A DNA stretch of 64,000 bases from assembly GCA_039545315.1 (NCBI GenBank), contig BCIM01000006.1, forward strand, positions 496,001 to 560,000, in the 5' to 3' direction. Of this stretch, positions 10,970 to 22,332 are shown one piece after another. Numbering within the stretch: position 1 is the first letter of the stretch; the number at the start of each line of letters is the position of its first letter. The notes under the pieces are model-generated. The model searched no databases. It was given only the letters and a program-made list of their open reading frames with translations, and was not told the DNA's origin. Both the position numbers and the translations under genes were made by a program. This DNA is from Kondoa malvinella. Taxonomy: Eukaryota; Basidiomycota; Agaricostilbomycetes; Agaricostilbales; Kondoaceae.

Positions 10970-12755
10970 ATGAAGTCTGTGCTTGCGCTGCTCGCTCTCT
11001 GTGTAATTGTGCGCTCACAGTCGTACATCAATTCAACGACCTACGATGAAGGCCAATATGGCCGAGCGCCTTACCAGAACTTCACCTCAAGGCCAGACTT
11101 GCATCCAGCAGCGGTGAACGTCCGACAGGGCTATAATGCTTCCCTTTCGCCAGGCTACTTCTTCCTCGGCTATGCTGGCCCCGATGCTGCCTTTCCGTCG
11201 CCTCAGATCCTTGACCAGCATGGTGAGCTAGTGTGGATGTCGAACAACAGCGCAATGGTGCTTGGCTTCAGAGCGCAGACGTATCAGAATCAATCGGTGC
11301 TGTCGTACTGGCAGGGCGAATTCTTTCCGATCGGTTATGGGCACGGCGTGTGGAACCTGCTCGATACCAGCTACAACCTTATACGAACGGTGCAAGCGAT
11401 AGGTTATAATGATTTGGTGACGGATTTGCATGAGATGCAGATCACTTCAAAGTGAGTCCGAACTCTCGTGAAATCGATCGAGAGCTGATCAAGCCACAGC
11501 AACACTTTCTTGGTAGAGCTCTGGGTACCTACTCAGACAGACCTGACCAGTGTTGGAGGATCAACGAATGGATGGACCTATGATTGCATGTCAGTTACCA
11601 TTCATGCACGCTGATCTGGCTCATCGTCATGCAGATTTCAAGAAATCGATGCTGAAGGCAACATCCTCTTCGAATGGCACTCGCTCGATCATGTTCCAGT
11701 GTCACAAACCTACTTTGGACTCGGAGCTGATGTCGACAACAGCGCTGAAAACGCTTTCAATTACTGCCATCTGAACTCGATAGACAAGGACGATGATGGG
11801 ACGTATCTCGTGTCATGTAAGCTCTTTTCATACTTCTTCCAAACGTGACTGAATTTGTAAACCAGTACGTGGACCATCCACTATCGTCAAAGTCGGGACA
11901 AACGGCCAGATCCTTTGGAACCTGGGCGGCAAACGAGCAGACTTTTCGCCGCAAGTACTTGCTGAGCAACCCACCTCATTCCTGTATCAGCACGACGCAC
12001 GCTTGCACAATGACTCTTCCACCAACCCTCGCTATATCTCGCTCTTCGACAATAACGGCTCGCCCGGCTAAGTAGGAGGGGACCCAGCTCGAGGCATGCT
12101 TTTGATCATCGATACGAATAACATGACCGTCTCGCTGGCCGAAGAGTACATCGCATCTAGTGGGACCTTCTCGGCCTCTCAAGGTTCTGTCAAGATACAA
12201 GATAATGGAAATGCGGTTGTTGGATGGGGCTCTCAACCGTATTACAGCGAATTTGCAGAGAATGGCTGAGCTCGTTGACTCTGTCGACTGATCTGACTGA
12301 TGTATCATAGCACCCTGATATACGATGTTCACTTTGGCGCGAGCGAGAATTTACAAAGCTATCGGGTTTGGAAGGGCGAATGGAATGCGTTGCCCGAGAC
12401 TTTGCCCGACATAGCGGTCCAGAACAATACAGTATTCGTCAGCTGGAATGGTCAGTATTCTAGCTCTGCCATTAGGACAAAGCTGATACTTGTACAGGCG
12501 CGACGAATGTTACCTCTTGGATGCTCATGTCTGGCAGTAAGGCAGATTCGCTAGCTGCAGTCGCTCAGTTCAACAAGACGAGCTTCGAGACTAGCTTTGC
12601 GCTGCCTACTAGCAGTCAAGATGCTTATATAGCGGTTGCTGCATACAGTAGCACGGTGCGCGTTTTTGTCCTGCTTGAAGTTGTATCTGATCTCGCGACA
12701 GAATGAGATCATTGGCACGTCTGATACAATGTCGCTCGGTTTCGCTGGTCTGTAA
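10970..12755 (+). CDS. Secreted arylsulfotransferase-like protein, interrupted by an in-frame TAA
   Basis: Signal peptide MKSVLALLALCVIVRSQS followed by a beta-propeller-type protein of the fungal arylsulfotransferase-like (ASST) family: LSPGYFFLGYAGP, SPQILDQHGELVW, SYNLIRTVQAIGY, LHEMQIT, FQEIDAEGNILFEWHSLDHV, YCHLNSIDKDDDGTYLVS, VGTNGQILWNLGG and FLYQHDARL. The read-through continues as TNNMTVSLAEEY, VVGWGSQPYYSEF, LIYDVHFG, SYRVWKGEW and VFVSWNGAT, to a stop at 12753-12755. Sulfotransferase activity of fungal members is unproven. A TAA at 12069-12071 lies in the same frame between NNGSPG and VGGDPARGM, with no possible intron around it. It is a nonsense mutation, a sequencing error or readthrough. 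Five introns of 47-60 nt. Confidence 0.75.
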
Positions 12756-13118
12756 TCGATCAGCTGCCTGTTCACTGGTCGGGTTTTCTTCGTTTCGTTT
12801 CTCGTCGAATGGACAATACGGACTTTGCATGAAGTAGGACCAATGTACATAGAGAGCATATCATTGCTAGCACTTGACAGAGAGAACTCTCTATCACCGT
12901 GGCGTACACGACGTCCGACGTGAAGTTCGCGCTTCTGCTTGACGCACGCCCATACACACGAGATATCCCTTCGCCCTGCTCCAAGCACTGTAAGGCACGC
13001 AGAGCACGCCAAGATACCATAGCAGCGACTGACCGCGTGCAAAAGAACCTCGCGCTTTGTCTGGTCAACCTGAACTTTGCTTGAAACCACAAGACTCGCT
13101 CGCAACAAAAGCAACAAG
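12756..13118. other. Intergenic region upstream of PP2A gene
   Basis: 363 nt with open frames on the minus strand but no recognisable protein. Probably terminator of the arylsulfotransferase-like gene plus the PP2A promoter. Confidence 0.4.
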
Positions 13119-14684
<1,566 letters not shown>

Positions 14685-14837
14685 TCGTTTGTGTACAAAA
14701 AGGGATTCGAAATTGATGAGTTGGAAAAGGGGAGGGATACAGGGAAGTCTAGTAGAATGCTAAAGATGTGCTTTCCCTTTCCGTTCTGATCGCTCTACTA
14801 CTATACAAGATGATACAATACAACACATGCTCTGTCA

Positions 14838-15298
14838 TCATGCCTTCTTGAAATATGGCAACAGCTTTTTGAGCTTGCTGATCTGCCAACCTTCGCCGTA
14901 GGCTGTTTGACCTTTTGCATTCAGCCTATAGCGCTGTCAGTAGGATCCTTAGTATTGATAAGAAGGGATGATTACCGCTGCTGTGACAGTGCTGCATTCA
15001 AACTGGCGCATTCATGAGCGAGCCGTAGCAGCTACTGAAGGAGATCTGCGGGCTTACTGTTGTTTGCCTGCATGTTTACGCTTGAATTTGCCTGAAGCTA
15101 TTGCACTCCATCGTTTCGCTGTTCCCTGATGCGTCTTCCTAATATCTCTCATCAGACCTCGACTTCTCACAAGGCAACAACTTGTCCAACTCACATTTTC
15201 CTGATTGGCCTTACTTTACCATACAAGCCTACCACAGGCGTAGTAGAGAAGCATCTTAATCCTATCACAGGTATTCTAGCGATATTGAGGATTTGCAT
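14838..15298 (-). CDS. Mitochondrial large-subunit ribosomal protein bL35m
   Basis: Start at 15298 with a typical presequence (MQILNIARIPVIGLRCFSTT, a classic RCFST cleavage context). The bL35 core follows: RKTHQGTAKRWSAIASGKF, KRKHAGKQHLNAALS, QQRLNAKGQTAYGEG and the end KLKKLLPYFKKA, with a stop at 14838-14840. Bacterial bL35 has the same KTH-G-AKRF...SGK-KR--A--H layout; the C-terminal KLKKLLPY extension fits fungal mitochondrial forms. A 27-nt exon (14976-15002) is flanked by good GT-AG introns. Divergent from an unknown gene with only 26 nt between the start codons. Confidence 0.82.
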
Positions 15299-15324
15299 CG
15301 TTGATCAGCAACCGTGACGCCAAC
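15299..15324. promoter_or_regulatory. Ultra-short divergent promoter gap (26 nt between start codons)
   Basis: The ATG of bL35m (15298, minus) and the ATG of the next gene (15325, plus) are 26 nt apart. The transcripts must start inside each other's gene or have almost no leaders. Both starts are the most plausible ones (presequence on one side; the first ATG of an acidic N-terminus on the other). Confidence 0.5.
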
Positions 15325-16321
15325 ATGCAGGACAACTTTGATTTCGATTTCACGCAATTAACGGACTTTGAGGACACGCAAACGCAAGGGGACAGACAAG
15401 AGACGCCAAGTCCTGCTGCCAATGTTGTACCTCAGCCTCAGCCTCAGCCTCAGCCTCAGAAGTTTAGCTTCAAGCAATCTGGCGGAGGAAGGCAATGGAA
15501 AGCACCTGCTGAGCCTGGTGCTGCTGCTGCTATTATCAACAAGGCTCAGCCTGTTCAGCCTATTGCTCCTCAGGGCTTCAAGCCTAATGCTGCTGTCAAC
15601 AAGTGGAAACCCATCGTGCAAAGGGAGGAAGAATCTGTCGAGCGTAAGTCTTCCTGCAGCAAAGGGGCAGGAATAAGTACAAACGCCTTTGCAAAAGCTC
15701 AAACTCTTGCCAAACGAGCTGCTTCCGACGACTCTGTGCACGGACGCGCCAAAAAGTTGAAAGAGGTAAGTCTCTACAACTCGCGCTGAGCTTGTCTTTA
15801 TGCTTGATCTGTCAGGACATGACTCAGACGATGGCTGATCCGGACGATTCGGTGCTTTATTCGCCCAAACGCGTCTCGCTTCCCCCGCCCGAGAGCTCAA
15901 AGGAACTCCCTCTTGATGATGAGCTGCCTGTCCCTCCTGTCGATGAGCCTGAGGAGGTTGAGTCTGCAATGGAGAAGTGGAAGCATTGCACTCGTGAGTC
16001 AAGCCCTTTGTTATCAAGTCAGTCAGCTGATGTAAGTTTATCGCCAGACGAAGAATGGGTTTTAGGCGGTCAGGACATTCTCAGACGCTTGACTGCTTTG
16101 CAGAATGAATTTGTTCAGCTTCAAATGTGTGTCTTTTCCCTTCCGGTCTTTCGCAAACGAGACTCAATTGAGATAGGACGGCTTTGACGACCAACACGAA
16201 CGTCATGCAGGAATTGGATGAGCATCGAGCTAATCAAGACATTGAAACGGCGAAGATCAAACAAACGGAAATCAACCTTCAGCGTCATTTTCAAAGCATC
16301 TTTGCTCCGCTTGGCTTGTGA
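15325..16321 (+). CDS. Hypothetical nuclear-type protein with PQ repeat and C-terminal helix
   Basis: Not recognised. N-terminus MQDNFDFDFTQLTDFEDTQT is acidic, then five Pro-Gln dipeptides, KFSFKQSGGGRQWKAP, a basic patch RAAS...HGRAKKLKE, an acidic Pro-rich middle (LPLDDELPVPPVDEPEEVE) and EEWVLGGQDILRRLTALQNEFVQLQM. A long charged helix (ELDEHRANQDIETAKIKQTE) ends in FQSIFAPLGL with a stop at 16319-16321. The helix could form a coiled coil. The last intron is 49 nt with donor GTGTGT. Composition suggests a chromatin or nuclear protein; this is inference only. Confidence 0.65.
15430..15459 (+). repeat. Five tandem CCTCAG hexamers (Pro-Gln)5
   Basis: Perfect 5 x 6-nt repeat inside the coding exon, giving alternating Pro-Gln. 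Whole-codon units keep the frame when the copy number changes, so it is probably polymorphic between strains. Confidence 0.85.
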
Positions 16322-16744
16322 TCCCGCGTCCTTTCATCAAGCTTCTCCAGCTTCTTTTACATCCGTACATGGGATACCACAATCATGGCAAGATCAGCAG
16401 CACTAATAATCATTGTTCGATACCAATTGCATTCATCTACCTATGGATATGCTATCAGATGATGCAATGTCCATGTCTTGCTACTGAGCCTAATCGAGCA
16501 CAATATAAACAGGGGGACGCGCGCTACTTGTAGCTATCCTTTAAAAGTGTGACAAGTGTCGCGTACTTTCGTGTCGCGTAGGTGTCTGTCAGCGACCACC
16601 AGCTAGGAGTACACCTTTGCGATATCCCCTTCAGGTCGTGTCCTGTCGTCTTCCCCCCTTCTGTGTACATCTCCGTTGATACCCGCTTACGGAATAGCAA
16701 TATCGAGACTTGTCATCACTCCTCTGCTCTAGACACGTCCAAAG
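16322..16744. other. Intergenic region upstream of gluconokinase
   Basis: 423 nt in the same direction as both neighbours. Short chance frames only; nothing conserved is visible. Confidence 0.4.
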
Positions 16745-17564
16745 ATGAGCGCAAACGACAGCCAGAAGCCTATAGTATTCATCGTCATGGGCGTGAGTGC
16801 GTGCGGCAAGAGTACAATTGGCGATTCTCTGGCAAAGCATTATCAATGTTCGTTCAAGGATGGCGATCAGTGAGCAGTGCATCTTAGAGTCTTGTGGAAT
16901 ATTTCTGACAGCTGTAATAGGCTACATGTCAGTCTCTTCAACGCTTTGCTATGTTATATAGCTGAGCATCGCAGAACTTGACAGCCCAAGTCAAACATTG
17001 AAAAGATGTCAAAAGGAGCAGCTCTGACGGACGACGATCGCTGGCCTTGGTTAGAACAAGTTCGAGATTATGCTCGCGAGAACGCTTCAGAGGGCAAGAC
17101 GGACCTCACTTCTCGACCTATGATCGTCATACCTTGTTCGGCGCTCAAAAAGTCGTATAGGGAGCTATTGAGGGACAGTCAAGCGACGACGGTCATTGTG
17201 TTTCGTATGTTATCACAAGCACAGGTGTGGGGGGGATTAGCTGAATGAGATGCAGTGAAAGGATCGTTCGAGACGCTTAATGAACGGATGAAAGATAGAG
17301 GAGGGCATTTTATGAAGTCTGGTGTGTCTACTTGTCCACTTGTGGTTGATTTCCAGCTGATAGCCGGGGCAAGATATGCTCAAGGGACAAATAGATACTC
17401 TAGAAAGGTAAGTGCAAGGGCGAGATGTGACCTCGTGATGTTGAGCTCATGTCTACAGCCCTGAGGGAGAAGAAGGCGTCCTCACTATCAGCATAGAGCA
17501 AGATCAGACGCAAGTCATTACAAATACTTGTCACCAGGCGGATGATTTCCTGCGGTCTCTCTGA
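16745..17564 (+). CDS. Gluconokinase (shikimate-kinase-like P-loop fold)
   Basis: Phosphorylates D-gluconate to 6-phosphogluconate, feeding the pentose phosphate pathway (EC 2.7.1.12). Motifs: the P-loop in MGVSACGKSTIGDSLA, DGDQLHPKSNIEKMSKG with the conserved LHP, LTDDDRWPWL, CSALKKSYRELLR, FLKGSFETLNERM, RGGHFMKSDMLKGQIDTLE and PEGEEGVLTI. The stop is 17562-17564. A 7-nt exon (16921-16927) supplies the LH of LHP. One later intron uses the acceptor GGCAAG to restore KSDMLKGQ. About 190 residues, normal for the family. Confidence 0.92.
16921..16927 (+). other. 7-nt microexon in gluconokinase
   Basis: GCTACAT lies between AATAG and GTCAGT. It completes GAT-CAG-CTA-CAT, and thus DQLHP, the substrate-loop motif that is almost invariant in gluconokinases; skipping it shifts the frame. 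Confidence 0.85.
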
Positions 17565-17705
17565 GATGCAGCGGACGTGCAGAGACAGTGAATGTAGCAT
17601 ATAGAATAGCATAGAGCCTTGAATAGAGTCGTGCATACGCGCCTCTCAAAAATATATGAACGCGTCTTTCAAGTTTGATCTTGTTCCATCAAACAGTGCT
17701 CAATC

Positions 17706-20700
17706 ATGGTCTCACCAGGCTCAAAGGAGAACGCGCCTGATCCAAATGCGCCTGACTTGGCACCCCCTCCCAGTCCAAAGCGCAGGAAGCTCGAGACTGC
17801 GCCTGTCGTTTTGACCAAGAATAAAGGCAAAGGTGTCAACAGGGAAGCTGTCGCTCCTAGTACTTTCGAATCTGTGCTTGCTAGAATTAATGGCGAAGGC
17901 GGTCGTGAGCTCTTTTCATTGGCGTGTGAACGACAGAGCATGTCTGATTTGCACCGGGGCATAGCGTCTGTCGAGAAACAAGAATGGAAGAGACCGCGTT
18001 TACCAAAGCTCAATCCAGCTTCTGAAAAGCTCAGTAAGCTGTTATGGAGACTATATGAGTGATCTGGCCGCTTAGACAGTACCTTCTTTCCGAACAGTCT
18101 TTCAGCAGATCGATATTGAAGAGCATTCGGAACCTGGCAAAGGACCTGTTTTGCGCATGTTTGGCATCACTGAAGAAGGCCATTCGGTTCTCTGTCACGT
18201 CAAGGAGTTCTTGCCTTACTTCTGGGTCGCTGCGCCTAAAGGCTTTCGGAATGAGGATTGCAAAGATTTCGTCAATTACCTCAATGTATGCATTCACGTC
18301 TGTCTCGCGCTGTATGTCCTGACTTTGGTTATCGCGCCAGGGCGTCGCTACGGGTGCTGGAGGTGGAATCTGTGTCACACGCGTCACAGTAGCCAACAAG
18401 CTTTCGCTCTGGGGCTACAAAGGCGATGACAAGGTTCCTTTCCTCAAGATTGTCGTAACAGACCAGAAGAATCTACCTCGAGTCCGAAATAAGTTGCTTC
18501 CTTGCTTTATGTTGGCCGTCCTGGGCTTATTGTATTTTGATAGCTACATCACTTTGAAAGAGGCGAATGTAGCTTTCGGGATCTCTTCAAAGGCGAATTC
18601 CTCACTTATGAATCAAACATTGCCTATTTGCTGCGTTTCATGATTGACAAGGATGTGAGTCGTTTTCACATTAGCGGACTCGAGACTTTCCCTGATTGTC
18701 TTACAAGGTTGTCGGCATGAACTGGATTGAAATCCCTGCAGCAAAGTACACGCTTCGATCAGAGACTGCAAAGGTGTCGAACTGTCAGATTGAGATGGAA
18801 TGCTCGTGCGTTGCTCAAGCTTCACTGTCTAGCCTTTCTGATATCTTGCATAGCGCCGATGATATAGTCTCGCACTTCCCTGATGGAGAATGGGCAAAGT
18901 TGGCTCCTCTTCGTATCTTGTCTTTCGATTTGGAATGCGCTGGTCGCAAGGGTATCTTTCCTGAAGCCGAGATCGATCCTGTCATTCAAATAGCAAACAT
19001 GGTTACCAGACAAGGTGGGAATCTTGCTTGCTTTAGTCTATCGTATCGACTGAGGCTTGTTATACTTTAGGCGAAACAAAACCTTTCATTCGTAATGTCT
19101 TTACCCTCAACACCTGCTCGCACATTGTGGGAACGCAAGTGCTCGAATTCCATGACGAAAAGAAGATGCTCTCTGAATGGCGGCGATTTGTAGAAGAGGT
19201 CGACCCAGATGTCGTGATTGGTTACAATACGGCAAATTTCGATTTACCTTACCTGATGGATCGAGCAAAAGCTTTGCGCGCTACCGACTTCCCTTTCCTC
19301 GGTCGATTGAAACGAGTCAAGACTGAAGTCAAGGACACGCATTTCTCTTCTAAAGCCTATGGAAACCGAGATTCGAAAGAAACAAAGATGGATGGCAGGT
19401 TGCAGTTGGATTTGCTTCAGGTCATGCAGCGGGATTACAAATTGCGAAGTTATACCCTCAATTCAGTCTGCGCGCATTTTCTCGGTCAGTCGGATTTGTG
19501 AAGCCTTCAGCTTGAGCTGATGTCTTTGCCGTCGGACGTCAGGCGAGCAAAAAGAAGATGTGCACCATTCGATCATTACCGAATTACAGAATGGTGGTCC
19601 AGAATCTCGTCGACGTCTCGCTGTCTACTGTCTAAAGGCAAGTTGACTCGAAAGCGAGACGATCTTAGCTTACGCTATATGTGTAACAGGACGCCTACTT
19701 ACCGCAGCGTCTTCTCGACAAGCTCATGTGCTTTATCAATTATACCGAGATGGCTCGTGTGACCGGCGTACCATTCAATTACCTTCTGTCTCGTGGTCAG
19801 CAGATCAAAGTCGTGTCCCAGCTCTTCCGCAAAGCGAAAGAGCAAGGCTACCTTGTTCCAGCATTGAAGAGCGAAGGTCTGTGCTGCGCTGTTGCTGAGG
19901 AATACCGTCTGAAGAGTGCTGCTTGCTGACAGGGACCGACGAGCAATATGAGGGTGCAACAGTCATTGAGCCGACGAAAGGTTACTATGATGTCCCAATC
20001 GCTACCCTCGATTTCGCTTCTCTATACCCTTCAATTATGATGGCGCACAACCTCTGCTACACTACTTTACTGGATCCAAAGTCTGTAGAGCCGCTCAAGC
20101 TAGTCAAAGATCAAGATTATGTGATTACGCCTAACAATGGTATGTCTGACCTCTGTAGGTCGCTGCCCTCGCTGAAGCAGTGATTGTTAGATTACTTTGT
20201 CAAGTCCAATAAGCGGAAGGGTCTTTTACCTACTGTGTTGGAAGATCTACTCGCTGCTCGTAAACGCGCTCGGGCTGATTTGAAGGTCGAGACGGATCCG
20301 TTCAAGCGCGCCGTGCTGGACGGTCGACAACTTGCTCTGAAGGTATACTGTCATTAGATAGCGTAGTATCGCGTCTGACCAAGTTTGTTCTTCAGATCAG
20401 TGCCAATTCCGTTTATGGTTTCACGGGAGCGACTATCGGAAAACTACCTTGTCTGCCTATATCGACCAGTGTTACCGCTTTCGGTCGTCAAATGATTGAA
20501 TACACCAAGCAACAAGTCGAGGGTAGCTTCAACACTGATAATGGCTATGATCACGATGCGGAAGTCATTTACGGTGATACCGATTCTGTCATGGTCAAAT
20601 TCGGATGCAAAGATCTGGCACAGGCTATGGAACTGGGTTAATCAGACACTCTCACGTCGTCGGTCTATTCTGATTGCCCTATACAGGTGCCCAAGCTGCA

Positions 20701-22067
20701 GAGAAGGTGACTGCAGGTTTCGTCAAGCCCATCAAGCTCGAGTTCGAAAAGGTCTACTTCCCATACCTGCTCATTAGCAAGAAGCGTTACGCTGGTCTCT
20801 ACTGGACAAAGCCGGACAAGTATGACAAGATGGACGCTAAGGGTATCGAGGTACATGAGATCATAGGCATCTGAGTCGGCGCTGATTTCCTATACAGACT
20901 GTTCGAAGAGACAATTGCCGACTCGTCGTGACAGTCATTGAGACGTGCCTCAAGAAAATGTTGATAGACCGAGATGTCCGAGCTGCGGAAGAGTAGGTTC
21001 CAGACTGTTAGCTTGCGTACTCCAGCTAATCTGGGCTGTAGGTACACCAAACAAGTCATCTCGGATCTGCTGCAGAACAAGATCGATCTGTCACAGCTTG
21101 TCATCACCAAAGCGTTAGCGAAAACAGATTATGCTGCCAAGCAGGCGCACGTTGAGTTGGCTGAACGCATGAAGGTCCGTGATGCAGGTGAGTTTGCATA
21201 CACCAGCTGGGGTCGGATGCTGATGGTTGCTCAAGGTTCCGCACCTGCACTCGGCGATCGTGTTGCCTATGTCATCATCAAAGGAACCAAAGACGCGAAA
21301 GCCTACGAGAAGTCTGAAGATCCTCTCTATGTTCTCGAGCACAACTTGCCAATTGATACTCGCTACTACCTCGATAACCAGCTGTCGAAACCGCTCTTGA
21401 GAATCTTTGAGCCTATCTTGGGCGATAAAGCAAATTCACTTTGTCCGTCGATTCTTATCTGCCCTTGATTTAAGCTTATACATGAACAGTGGGTGGCGCG
21501 CATACTCGGACTGTATCTATCGCTACCCCGACTACGGGCGGTCTCATGGGCTTTGTGAAAAAGACTTTGACATGTCTGGGCTGCAAAGCCCCTCTAGGCA
21601 AATCAAAGTCAGGCTCAAGTGAGTGCGCTGCCTACCAGGCTCTTACTTGGCTCAATGTATCTATAGATACGGCTGTTTGCAAGAATTGCGAAAAGAGGAC
21701 TGCGGAACTGTACCAGAAACAAGTCAGTCGTTCTTCACGGAGGCGCTCGCTCGCTAATTGTCAATTGGTCCAGATGATCACTACTACTGGCTATGAGACT
21801 GCGTACTCTCGTCTGTGGGTTTGCTGTCAGAGATGTCAAGGCTCGTTGCACAACGTAAGTACATGGAATATCCAGCCGAGCGAGACTCATTGGTGTGCAG
21901 GATGTCCTCTGCACGAGTAAGGATTGTCCCATCTTTTATCAGCGAGTGCGAGCGAAGGTCAGTCGTGTTCATCAGGCTTTCTTCAGCTGCTGAAGGATTG
22001 TCGCCAACTACAGAAAGACGCATCTGAAGCGCAAGCGACACTGGAACGGTTCGATGGCACTTGGTAG
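17706..22067 (+). CDS. POL3: DNA polymerase delta catalytic subunit
   Basis: Replicative B-family polymerase with 3'-5' exonuclease. The N-terminus has a basic nuclear-type signal (PKRRKLE). Exonuclease motifs: [10 protein letters not shown] (Exo I) and [15 protein letters not shown] (Exo II). Polymerase motifs: [20 protein letters not shown] (motif A), [18 protein letters not shown] (motif B), [13 protein letters not shown] (motif C) and VAYVIIKG. The C-terminal cysteine modules are CLGCKAPLG...CKNCEKR (CysA zinc) and CQRCQG...CTSKDC (CysB, the Fe-S cluster site). One intron (19638-19689) has a GC donor. A joint near 18480-18540 is not resolved: the conserved frame resumes one nucleotide away from the only apparent GT donor. 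The stop is 22065-22067. Confidence 0.96.
19638..19689 (+). other. GC-AG intron in POL3
   Basis: Donor AAAG|GCAAGT, acceptor AACAG. Removal gives [17 protein letters not shown], which is invariant in Pol delta. Confidence 0.8.
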
Positions 22068-22332
22068 CTGGTCCTGTCATATATTGTAACCTTGTACAGC
22101 CTCGTTCGACCATTACCATCTTCGAGCCAAAGAGATTCGCCGGAATTCCATGCCGGAGCCTTTCACTCAAACTGCCCTTTCGCTCTCGAACAACAGATCC
22201 AGAGCTGCAGCAGACACAGAAATACCTCGGATAAGCCGATAAAGGTAAATCAAGCGTGCTAGCTGATTTCTTTGTACAATTTCGCTCATTCGCGCGTTTC
22301 CCTTATCTCCCTCAAGGTCGTTGACATCACAC

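Noticed and set aside
15430..15459. CCTCAG array as possible satellite or CRISPR-like repeat
   Set aside because: Only five copies with no spacers, in frame inside an exon; it encodes Pro-Gln repeats.
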